A stretch of DNA of 64,000 nt from Oscarella lobularis (taxonomy: Eukaryota > Porifera > Homoscleromorpha > Homosclerophorida > Oscarellidae): assembly GCF_947507565.1 (NCBI RefSeq), contig NC_089187.1, forward strand, positions 1,302,001 to 1,366,000, read 5' to 3'. The notes under the pieces were generated by a model. It had not been told where the DNA came from. It saw nothing but the letters and a program-made list of their open reading frames with translations, and did no database searches. A program made the translations under genes and the position numbers. Positions 54,849 to 64,000 of the stretch are shown here, piece by piece (the stretch's first letter is position 1; each line of letters begins with the position of its first letter).

Positions 54849-55640
54849 TACTGATAGTGCAGCGCACTACAGTTATCTGCCGCGCAGCCCTGTCCGCCGC
54901 AGGTTGGCCGAAGTTGGGTTCAGCGTTAGATTAGATCGGAGCCATTCGTTTGCATGGGCCTCCCACGTGCTCTACAAGAAAAAGAGGGCGCTCTTGGCAA
55001 GAAAAAGAAAAAGGAAAAAATCTCGCCGTCACGTGCGTCGCGGACTCCTGCATCCGGCATCCGGTCCTCCCCGCCGGCCGAGTCTCGGGCGATCAAATAG
55101 CCTATTCGTGTCCCGGAACGAGTCGACGAATTCTTTCATCTCCTAGTGCGCTCCCAAGTCCAAGTCACGACATGTCCTTGATCGGACCGCCATTGCGTCG
55201 TAATGTCGTTTTTGTGCGAATTCTTAGAGACATTTCATCAGGAGCAAGTGAACGCTCTAAGGGAGCAAGTGAGCGCTCTGAAGGACCCAGTGAGCGCTCT
55301 TGAGACCCAACTGTTTTACGTCAGTGTACATGTAGGCGGAGAGGGTGAATATAACTAACGTGATTTTGGAATCAGCGATACTTTGGTCGGAGAAATAGTG
55401 AACTTAGAAGAACGTAAGCAAGTTGGATATTATAATACATTTTGACGTTTTTCTTCCGTACGTAAATTCGATATTGGCTCAAGAACCGGCAGCAAACAGT
55501 GATAAAGATGCCTGTGAATTTAGATAATTCTCAACCAATTTTGATCTTCACTCAAAATATTTGCTTTTGCTCGTGACAAGATGCCGCTCGCCCCGTCGTT
55601 CGAGAAGCTGAAGATGACAACGTCGACGAGACCAGTAAGT
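54843..55640 (+). repeat. Duplicated unit, copy B
   Basis: Second copy of the unit at 29935-30965, in the same orientation. It lacks the exon triplet of copy A; in that place it has three direct copies of a 24-bp unit (AGTGAGCGCTC(T/A)... at about 55245-55305). Both copies end in AGAAGCTGAAGATGAC.ACGTCGACGA and a donor-like gtaag. Confidence 0.75.
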
Positions 55641-55690
55641 GTAGCTAGCTAGCTAGTTATTAATTAATTCACGCGCCTTTTTCTGTTAGT

Positions 55691-56217
55691 CGGTCAAATA
55701 CGCAACAAGGAGAGGCGATGATTTCATTTGTTTTAGTTTTTTGTAAGATCAATTTTTGCACGCGGCTGCTGCAGGTACGTCGCTATTCTCTTACTCTACT
55801 GTCATTTGATTGTTTTCTTTGGCAGTGACTTGCATTTAGGCTTGAGTGCCCCTTTTATTAAACAAGTCGTTATTTTTTGAAAACTATTTAAAACGCCTTT
55901 TTTGACGGTCGTGTTTCGGAACGGGTTAACTAGAACAGTACTGAGGCCTGCGTTCCGTTATACCGAATATTTCGGGAATGCTATATAAGTCATCTGGTGA
56001 TGCTCCTCGCTGGTGCGGTTTCAATAGTTTACGAAAGCGATGATCGTTCCACGTTTGCCTAAAGTCGTCGAGATCTCTTTGAATTACAGGGAACAATGCT
56101 AGCCACCATCATGCAATCTCTACATGATGGTGGGAATGCCATATTGGAAAATTTTTTAGTTCAGATTTCATATCAAACCTCTGGATTGAATCCGAATAAT
56201 CAACTACTCCGCTGATC
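55691..56217. other. No recognised gene
   Basis: Spacer with a short inverted pair CCACCATCATGCAATC / ATGATGGTGG at 56104-56135. No coding features. Confidence 0.5.
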
Positions 56218-57032
56218 TTTAAAGAGGCACTCCGGCGTTATTTAAACATATATTAGTATTAAAGTACTTGCGTTTGCTAATCGTTTCGCACCGGTTTCGC
56301 TTTGATCGTGTGCTTCGGCAACGAGAACAAAGCGTTTTAACTGTGTAATCACGGGCGTTCCGTGACGTAACTGGTGTCACGCAGCTACCCGGATACAAAA
56401 AATGAATCGGCGTTTATGTCGAAGGCGTCACCTGCCGAGAAAGTTTGAAAGAAAAAAGTGTAGATCGTAAGGACTGAAACCGTTCTGTACTGACTTGCAT
56501 TCGCTTAACTACAAGCGGAAACGCGATAAAGCCGGAAACGCGCTTTCGCGCGTCATGTATTCGATGCTGTCTTCCGTGCCTTTCCGCTCATTGTTTCACT
56601 TAATTCATCATGTGCAAAGGCTTGCCCACGTCGTGCAATTACAGGTTTACAGACATACGGACGGAAAGGCACGGAAGACAGCATCGAATACATGACGCGC
56701 AAAAGCGCGTTTCCGGCTTTATCGCGTTTCCGCTTGTAGTTAGCGAATGCAAGTCAGTACAGAACGGTTTCAGTCCTTACGATCTACACTTTTTTTCTTT
56801 CAAACTTTCTCGGCAGGTGACGCCTTCGACATAAACGCCGATTCATTTTTTGTATCCGGGTAGCTGCGTGACACCAGTTACGTCGCAGAACTCCCATGAT
56901 TACGGAGTTAAAACGCTTCGTTCTCGTTGCTGAAGGACACGATCACAGCGAAACCGGTGCGAAACGATTAGCAAACGTAAGTACTTTAATACTAATATAT
57001 GTTTAAAAAACGCCGGAGTGCCCCTTTAACTC
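56218..57032. mobile_element. Foldback MITE with about 375-bp arms
   Basis: The left arm 56222-56597 and right arm 56652-57028 are inverted copies with very few differences. Each outer end reads AAAG(A/G)GGCACTCCGGCG, continuing AACATATATTAGTATTAAAG, and each inner end reads GGAAAGGCACGGAAGACAGC. A spacer of about 55 bp separates the arms. There is no coding capacity. High arm similarity suggests youth or gene conversion. Confidence 0.92.
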
Positions 57033-57109
57033 CTTGCATGACTTATAGTTTAATTAACATGAATGCGTCAGATTATGAAGAAAACTCAGCACCTTTAGCA
57101 TTTCCATCC

Positions 57110-57320
57110 ACCAATTAGCAAAAGTTCTTATTTGCGACCACTTCGCTGATTGAAAGTAGATCGTTCACTTCTATAGCTTTTCTCTCCACGAAGAGCGTCA
57201 AAGTCGTTGTGACGTTGCATCATGTGAAGTGGTGCTAATAGGCTGTGCTCTGTCCCCACCGTGCACTCATTGGGACTGGATCGTTTACGGTATTCGTAAA
57301 AGATAACGGCCATTGCCTTC
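57110..57320 (-). pseudogene. Integrase-core remnant, right arm copy
   Basis: Minus-strand reading MKAMAVIFYEYRKRSS, NECTVGTEHSLLAPLHMMQR, HNDFDALRGEKSYRSERSTF and NQRSGR. It is the inverted counterpart of 54575-54845 and is truncated before the LW/LR block by a frameshift. Confidence 0.5.
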
Positions 57321-58224
57321 ATGTGACATCTTTAGGCCAATTACGGAACGCCACGCAAGTGGTCCTAAATAAAAGCGTTACCAAATGATGCGCACAGCAC
57401 AGATGTGAAAAAAGAAAACCATAACAATTCTTTGAGCAAATAGGTAAAAACTGCTAGTCAAGTACCATATTCGCGAACAGCGTGTGGGCGTATATGCGCG
57501 CGCACCGTCTCCAAGAGAGTTTTTGCGCGATACCATCACATCTCTCAACGATTATCCCCTATAGGGTCCCGTATCAATCATCAAACCCCGAGAGCGTCTC
57601 GCGTTCCCTGACGATGGAAGCCAGCCGCCGGTTGGCTGCGCTGGAAGCCTAGGCCATAAAGTAATTTTCCATGAATAAGGTACTTGGCAATCGCTCCTAG
57701 GAGAAGAGAGACACGGCTTTGTTTGTTTTTGTAGGGTTTCATCTAACCTAACCTCGGACGTAGTAATCGTTTCCGGACAGAGGCTCTCTCTCGTAAATGA
57801 TAGGTTCTTGCCTAGGAAAGGTATACATCGATCGAAAGCGTGAACACTTCTCTATTGAATGCCGTTTAGACTTTGACAATACGCCTAACTACTGCCAAGA
57901 AAAGGGCCTTTGAATAGAGCTACATCAGGTATCAAAAGTCGGACACTGACTTGAAGCTGTGGGTTAGAGATGCACAAGTATTTGTTAAAATAACCCAAAA
58001 GAACAGAAGAGGCTCTCGGAAACGACCTCAATCGTGCAAATCGAACGATGAAGCTCTAAGTAAGACATCAGGCATTTAAAACTAAAGGTAAGGCTCTCGG
58101 AATCGGCCTTAGATCATTGAAACAAAACATGAGGCACTCTGAAGCGACCTCAAAAAACGCTATAGTCAAAATCGCTGTCAATTTTCTTCCGCCGCTGCCT
58201 CTGAGATCGTATCGGTTGCCTTTT

Positions 58225-60261
58225 CTCAGCTTCATCTTTTTCTCGTAATTTTTTTCTTTTTGCCGCTTTTTCCTCGCCAATTTCCTCTCATTTATAGTCC
58301 TTTTCTTTTCCTTTCTTTCTTGAGCTTTTGCCTTTCTCACTGCCTTCCTCTCTGCCTTCTTTTCTATCTAATCTTTTTTCTTCTGTGTCTTCTCTTCTAC
58401 GTTTTTGATATTGGCTTTACTTGTCATAATTTTTGCTGTTGGGAAACTTCTGCTGTCCTTTGAAGTTTTGGATTTGGCAGGGCTGGCAGGCAAGGCAAGG
58501 CAGGCAAGGCAGGCACGGCAGGTGGTTTGGAAGGAGGTTTTGCACTGGCGCGAGAGAGTACTTTCTTAGAAAATATTTTTCTTTCGGTGACGAGTGTGGG
58601 CTTGAGAACCCACTTTGATTTCAGACTGGTTTCCGGGAAAGAGGAGATGCTGGCATGCTGAGATCTTTGACAGAGTTCAGCCACTTTTCGTATCTTTCAT
58701 TGGGTAAATCATAACTTTCCAATTGCCACTTCTTAAAGCGAGCAGTTTCTTCTTCTGTAAAGTTTGCGCAGAAACTGGCTCAGGGAGGTTGAAGGGCTGG
58801 CATTCAATTCGACCTGGATCGCTGGGAGAGCAGGTAATAGGAGACTCGAATTCATAGCGACTGGCGATAGGAGATTCAAAATGACAGTAATAGGCAATAG
58901 GAGAATCCAACTGTCGTCGATGGAGAAGTGGAGTGAGCAACGGCATAGGAGTGTGAATTGGCAGAAATGCCTTCCGTGTCGGTGATGTTTGAGCTTGCTC
59001 CGCCTCTCCCGGCAATCGGACTGCTTTCGAATTGAAAGGGTAGATTCCAGTCGCTCTAAAATTTGCTTGACGTTTGTCATGGTCATGGCAAGTCGCAAAC
59101 TTAGGCCGAAAAACTGAACAAAATTGCTTCGATTTATCAGTTGACCGAAAGTTTCGGTCGTAAATCGATTGCACTCCGCACTCCAGTAAACTTTCAGGCA
59201 GCAAAAACAGCCGCGATGAAGCGGCTGAAGAAGATGGGTAGAATGAGGTGGAAGGCAAAATATGATAACGTCTTCTTCAGCCGCTCGCTTTATTACACTC
59301 AGTGTGACGAATGCCGTCGAGAAGCAGCAGCAACGGGCGTTCTGCTAGAGCATGGGAAAGGAATTGATTAGTTCCTCAAATATTGCAGAGTCGATCCATC
59401 CGTTGCTACTTTCTTTTTAAAGCGTTCCTTGTACTTCTCCCTTCTTCCATTCTTCCTTCAATTTCTTGCGATCAAAAAATGATCGTAGGTGGTATAACGT
59501 AGCCCGTTGCGCTTACACAGGCTAGAACAGTTAAGTACTTTTTGTCGCCAGATGTAGCTACATACGGGTGGTGCAATCCTTTCTCTACTATATCTTGACC
59601 GGTATGAGCTACTAGAGGGACTCCCGTCTCATCACAATTGAATATTTGGCCTGGCTTATTGAGTAATTGACGTTCTTCCAAAACGTTGTAGAGGAGCGCG
59701 TAGTATGCGTCTACGACGTCACGGTTTGTTGCATCCAAACGTGCTTGACCGAGAGATTCTCCAATTCTCACACGAAATCTCTGCCACCACCCCAAGGTGA
59801 CGTCAATATCGATACCCTTGCTCTTCATTACGTCCGTTGCATGGGATACTGTCTAAAAACAATCAAGTTCCAGTTAGGCTAATAAACGATGAAGGCACGT
59901 GCTCATGCAGTGTTCTTGACCGGCTTTCGGGACCGAGGGTAACCGAGGTTTGCGCAGTTGATGTGAAATTGAACGAGTTGAGCCTCCTCCGCGTCCGTGA
60001 AGTTCCTATTTGTATCGGGTTTAGGCGCAGCTCTCCTGCGCTTCGCAGCATCGAACAATGTAAACTTGGGCACGCCCCACATCTGCTCGAATTTCCTCAG
60101 GGAGTGTCCTTCCAGTAAAAAGGCGACAGCGTTCTCTAATTTGCTTTTGTTTCGCCTTTCGGGGCCCACAGCTTCATCAGTTGAGGCCGCCCACCGGATC
60201 AAACATTTCGCGGCCGTTAGTCCAGCTGAAAACATACCTGGCGAGCAAAAATCACCTCCAT
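58225..60261 (-). pseudogene. Pogo-like transposase B (inverted copy of A)
   Basis: Start MEVIFARQ at 60261; HTH region RNKSKLENAVAFLLEGHSLR; VTLGWWQRFRVR; first catalytic block IFNCDETGVPLVAHTGQDIV. The same frameshift as in copy A follows VIPPTIIF (near 59470), so the lesion predates the duplication. The second D block reads in fragments and the third is degenerate (HFILP region lost to TRCECNK-like drift). The FESPIA repeats and a Lys/Glu-rich tail end near 58225. Copy B has an additional short deletion after RFRVR. Confidence 0.8.
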
Positions 60262-60275
60262 AACGATGTAGGTTG

Positions 60276-60919
60276 CTCCTGTTTCACTCTACCTCGTTTG
60301 TTCTACTAATTCGCCCCCAAATCTCCTTTCGTACTAAACACCCATTACAACCAATTTAGATCAGTTACTGGCCCATTACTTACCCAGAAGTAATTCTTAA
60401 GCAGCAAATACACCCTTGCTCGTCTTTCGCGGTCCGTTTCTGCGCGGCCAACGCGCCTTCGCGCCGCGGCAGGTTGGGATTCCTTGAAAATACTCTCAGC
60501 TCTCGCCGGCGGAGAGTATCTTCGAGAAAACCTATAAAAAATGGTCTCGCTAAAAGGAAAGCTCACCCGTCTCTTCTACAGGCTTCTCGAAAGGCAGCAG
60601 TCGCTCGGTTCATCGTCCCAACGAAATACCTGAAATACCAGATGTTCCCTCTCTGACGGGACAGCTCAATAAGTAAGCCCGTCCTACTACCGCCTCCTCT
60701 TCCGGGAACCGTAAACGCGCGAAGTTTGAACAAGGCGAATGTGTTACAGGCTACCGAGAAGCTAAGAATGCATGTAGAAACGAATAGTATCAACAGCAAC
60801 TGTCATGAACGAAGACAAGGAAAGACGTAGGCCTGGCCTCAAGTAGGGAGCAACTACCTTAATAAAATGGCCTACATCTACGAAAGGGCCCTCCACTAGA
60901 TTGTACGCACATTTTCCAA
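60276..60919. other. No recognised gene
   Basis: Between the right arm and the ISL2EU-like remnant. An inverted pair CTCTCAGCTCTCGCCGGCGGAGAG lies near 60494-60517. The expected 5' half of the transposase is not visible here. Confidence 0.5.
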
Positions 60920-61499
60920 ACACAGTAGCATTAATTGTTAGCTTTAAAATTTTCGTTCAGCGTGCCAAAGACCCCACCGTTCAGAAGGCCACCAGGTCAG
61001 AGTACAAGCACCACCAAACAATAAAATACTTAGTTGCTGTTGATCCTCACACGGGCTGCATCATTTTCATTTCAAAAGGATTTTCGGGTTCATGCAGCGA
61101 CAGCTTCTCAGTAGAAGACAAGATCACGTTATGGAAAAGCAAAGGATTATGGCTGACCGCGGTTTCAGCATAAGAGACTTGTTGGCCAAAAAAGGGCTTT
61201 CCTTGAAGTGCCATCATTTCTAAAGGGTAGAAAGCAGCTAACGGCAAAGGAATCTATTCTCAGCAGAGCTTTAGCGTAATGCCGGATTCATGTTGAAAGG
61301 TATGTTTTTGCTCATTCTTTTTCTGCATTCTGGTGTTGACGAGAGACATGTAGAGCTATTGGCAGAATACGAGAATATCATTCCCTATCCTCTGTTGAAG
61401 CAAACACCACGTGTGCGTCAATGATTGATGATTACGTACAAATTGCATCAGCACTTGTGAATCTACAGCCTAGCATACTAGGACCTTCAAAGGAGTAAG
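60920..61499 (+). pseudogene. ISL2EU-like (PHIS group) transposase, C-terminal part
   Basis: Plus strand reads FVQRAKDPTVQKATRSEYKH, HQTIKYLVAVDPHTGC, FISKGFSGSCSDSFSVED with the second catalytic D, a frame change, MADRGFSIRDLLAKKGLSLE, VPSFLKGRKQLTAKE and CRIHVER. A canonical donor (AG|gtatgt at 61300) splices to 61354, giving AIGRIREYHSL and IDDYVQIASALVNLQPSILG before TAA at 61497. MADRGF, FLKGRKQL and RIHVERAIGRI are hallmarks of this DDE_Tnp_4 branch. The first catalytic aspartate position is changed (IVSFKIF for I-DCFEIF), and the N-terminus is missing. Confidence 0.7.
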
Positions 61500-61523
61500 A
61501 ATCAAGGTATTAGCCGCAGCAAG

Positions 61524-63194
61524 TTACTCCTCCCTCAGCCTGCGTAAAATTTCTTTTGCCAGACTATCTTTATGGAAAGTTTCAAGCCCAATCAACATCT
61601 CCTTCTGCAAGACGTTATTGCTCATTTTTCGTTGAAGATGATATCCTTTTTTAGTGTTCAAGAATAAGTCGCACCAAACTCGATTTGTCACCAGAAGTTG
61701 TCCTTGTATCTGGTAGTAATAATCGTGCGTGCTCTTAAGTTTCAGTTGACCATCTATGCATTCCAAGCAGAAGCCTGAGCCGCTGAGGTAAACTGCGTCT
61801 TCAGGAGAAACATTGCAATATGTGAATGGACATTTGATTTCAAGTAAGCCATCCTAAAAAGCATTATCTTGTAACCCAAGCTTTTTACAAACTCAAAGTG
61901 CCGACTACGCCATCAGGGGTAGCTCCAATGTAGTGATACAGTTCATGAACAAAAAGTCAGCAGCCTTCGACGATATTTCCGCTAACACTTTCGTACAAGC
62001 AGCGAGCGGTAGCCTCGGTATTTCGACAATATCGAAGTGCTGCTGAATCAATTTTTTCGTAGTCACCCAATATACCTCGAACCAAACTGGGTGGGTACTC
62101 ACCCTGTACGGTCTGTTACATACGACTCCAAATTTAAAAGCTGTTACCCTCCATTGCCTCGCTTGAAGCCAAACTTCAGACTTGCTCTGATCAGTAGTAG
62201 CTACTTGCAAATAACTCCTTTGGTCAGAATTCAATTTGACGGATAGAATTACGTTAGTAACTGTTAGATTGTGAATTCCCTTTTATTCTCTAATGCTATT
62301 TAGTACATCGTAAGGGTCAGGTATAGAAAGAGACTTTGAAAGAGAAGTCTGCTTTGCATTCAACATGGAGAAGCAGCTTCTAATGGCTGCATCTAATGGC
62401 TGCATTTTCCCCTCCAGGAACAGAACCAATGGCATCCAATAAGTGGTTCGGGTCTATTGAAGGGCCAGTGTAAGTAGCATACGTTATTCCTATCGATCCA
62501 AAGGAAAGGTCACGCATTAGGGAATGTTCTACTTGCCCAGATGGCTTACTCCAAACGCAGGGCAAAGAAGTGCAGGCGAATGGAAATATCTCTACAAAAG
62601 TCAGAAGCACGGCCGAAACGTGCACGCAGCTTTGCGACAGTCCAGTTGGACAGGAGCAGTGCGCTCCAAGAACGGACCAATGAACTTCCTCTTCTTCGTC
62701 TCTCGCAAACACGAGAACGTAGTACGGCGGGTGGGTTCTCATAGTCGGTCGACATTTAGACTTTACCGTAGTAGTGAGGTCTTCGTGGAGGACAATCATA
62801 TCATAGACATGACCACAGCTCGTTAGTCGGAGACCAGTGGTAATATTCTTAAAGGCGTACTAAAGGAGGTCATATCGTAAAAGAATTTAGAATCGAATAT
62901 ATATGATACCAGTTTCGTTAGGTAATCACGGACAAGATGCATGTCAATTTCGGGAAAGCCTTCTCGGCCCCACCCTTCCTTTGGAAGGCCATCAAACGTT
63001 CCGAATGGAGTACTTTTAGGGATATTTAGGCTTTGCCGATCAATAGAAACCTCCGCAACGCTCTGACTGTGTATCCTGATAGCCGTATCCAAGAAATCCT
63101 TCTTACGCCCGTTCGTACTGACTCCTTGGTCTCGAAGGAACGTTTTCAGTTTTTCGCTAGACCAGGTTTTGTACGAAGCAGGATCGGACGACAT
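61524..63194 (-). CDS. SAP-SWIM-YqaJ nuclease-like protein, multi-exon, possibly broken
   Basis: ATG 63194 starts MSSDPASYKTWSSEKLKTFL and RDQGVSTNGRKKDFLDTAI, a SAP-type DNA-binding motif. Further along are a SWIM finger CSCPTGLSQSCVHVSAVLL (62640-62700) and a YqaJ/lambda-exonuclease-type domain. The latter reads VATTDQSKSEVWLQARQWRV with TAFKFG, IGATPDGVVG (catalytic D), an intron, LLEIKCP (catalytic E-x-K), and STHDYYYQIQGQLLVTN, ending at TAA 61524-61526. A one-base frame change before IGATPDG may be a lesion. By family it is a 5'-3' exonuclease/recombinase-like enzyme. It is convergent with the ISL2EU-like transposase with 24 bp between the stop codons. Confidence 0.7.
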
Positions 63195-63289
63195 CGCGAA
63201 AGACGTAAACAAGCACAAACTCGATGGAAGACTATACCAGCGTGACGTCACAACAGCACGTGAGGAATATTGTCTATTCCTAATTTAGA

Positions 63290-63780
63290 TCATTAAGCAG
63301 GCAGAAGATATCATTGCTAGCAATGGCAGATGTGTCAATGTTACTGTTGGTTGGTGGAACTCCTTCATTAAGCGTCATGAGAACCTTCAAGAACGTCGTG
63401 GAGAGGCTCTTTCAAAAGCAAGACTCCGTGCCGCAAATCGGGACTTCTTGGATAGATATTTTGACATGCTTGAAGATGTCTTGAGAGACAATGACCTTCT
63501 CCTAAAACCAGGTAGTAGTTACAACTGCGACGAAAGTGGCTTTCCGCTGCAGGTCTCTGTGTCAGGAGAAAAGACGAGGCTGACGTTCATGGCGTGCGTT
63601 TCTGCTTCTGGAACAGAAATACCTCCATTTATCGTTTATGATCGCAGCGTTTGAATTTACAATGGACAGACGGTGAAATTCCCGGTACTGCGTATTGATT
63701 TTCCCCAAAGGGGTGGATGGATTCTGACCTCTTCATGGGGTGGCTTCTGGTGGCATGGATGATTACTCGGATGCACCTTG
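63290..63780 (+). pseudogene. Pogo-like transposase C fragment
   Basis: Plus strand from about 63310 reads VGWWNSFIKRHENLQERRGE, SYNCDESGFPLQ with the first catalytic D, KTRLTFMACVSASGTEIPPF, and then in another frame WTDGEIPGTAY with an in-frame TGA and PKGWMDSDLFMGWLL. It resembles copies A and B but is a different subfamily. It is truncated before the second catalytic D at about 63780. Confidence 0.75.
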
Positions 63781-63998
63781 GGCATTTGACCATCACCTGC
63801 ATCGTCGAAAGAAGGATTAACTGTTAACATTAGCCAATCTGTAAATTTGACTATGTCTTCTCCTTCTGTCGCACAAATGCGTTCAACTGCTTTCCAGTTG
63901 GCTTCCTCGTTAAACTGCAAATTCATTTCAGGATACTCTTTTACACGTTTCATTATTGTTTGGAAGTCGGGTGCATCTCGTATCCGGTCAGTGTACAC
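63770..63998 (-). CDS. Unrecognised reading open to the window edge
   Basis: On the minus strand YTDRIRDAPDFQTIMKRVKE, YPEMNLQFNEEANWKAVERI, EDIVKFTDWLMLTVNPSFDD is open from the window edge. It is protein-like (mixed charged/hydrophobic, several W). The gene continues beyond 64000 so start and family cannot be judged. Confidence 0.35.
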
Positions 63999-64000
63999 TT

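Larger units (their letters stand above)
57038..60275 (-). repeat. Large inverted repeat, right arm
   Basis: Contiguous reverse-orientation copy of 54060-54848 plus 47770-50326. It contains, on the minus strand, the pogo-like transposase B and the integrase remnant. Differences from the left arm are scattered substitutions and small indels, about 10% by eye. Confidence 0.85.

Noticed and set aside
1-64000. tRNA genes, rRNA, CRISPR arrays, bacterial promoters
   Set aside because: I looked for B-box-like GGTTCGA and cloverleaf context, spaced identical repeats and operons and saw none that holds up.

Overview
This is a 64 kb window of nuclear DNA from an early-branching invertebrate animal. 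Genes have short spliceosomal introns (about 40-70 bp, GT-AG). The mobile elements are those of metazoan genomes: Helitrons, Tigger/pogo, PIF/Harbinger, an APE-type LINE, IS630-like, and an ISL2EU-like transposase with a YqaJ gene. A sponge-like genome is my best guess; nothing in the window proves the lineage. There are no bacterial operons, rRNA, CRISPR arrays or convincing tRNA genes. Almost everything recognisable is transposon-derived, much of it nested.

Layout: (1) 0-3.4 kb is mostly non-coding, with one possible short secreted peptide and a dispersed repeat. (2) 3.4-10.3 kb is a decayed Helitron (minus strand) with a RecQ fragment on its 3' side, a 2.0 kb Tigger element cut cleanly into its Rep gene, and a divergent RPA-like (OB-fold) gene plus a partial RPA duplicate. 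(3) 11.0-15.7 kb is a second, better preserved Helitron encoding HUH Rep and PIF1 helicase. (4) 16.3-19.7 kb holds a multi-exon RecQ-like helicase and a multi-exon DUF6589-type gene, tail to tail with overlapping stop codons. A 1.35 kb foldback element follows. (5) 22.1-26.9 kb is a LINE split by a 3.04 kb Tigger whose 541-residue transposase looks intact. (6) 28-32.4 kb has a SWIM zinc-finger gene remnant interrupted by a MITE, one copy of a duplicated unit with triplicated exons, and two more transposon genes. (7) 36-42.2 kb has a PIF/Harbinger pseudogene, a 35-bp minisatellite, two dynein-like exons, a MADF gene and a third Tigger. (8) 45.4-47.2 kb has uncharacterised coding remnants and a second Harbinger fragment. 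(9) 47.8-60.3 kb is a large inverted repeat. Each arm carries a pogo-like transposase and an integrase-core remnant. Between them are a hairpin satellite, a 594-bp GTAT tract, a second copy of the duplicated unit and a long foldback MITE. (10) 60.9-63.2 kb is a convergent ISL2EU-like transposase and SAP-SWIM-YqaJ nuclease pair, followed by another pogo-like fragment.

The most promising candidate for an undescribed system is the RecQ-DUF6589 pair: every exon junction of the DUF6589 gene and all but one of RecQ's join in frame. Next are the ISL2EU/YqaJ pair, a Tigger carrying an antisense HIRAN-domain fragment, the intact Tigger with an unrecognised second ORF, and the family of about 45-nt hairpins at 50.9-53.1 kb.
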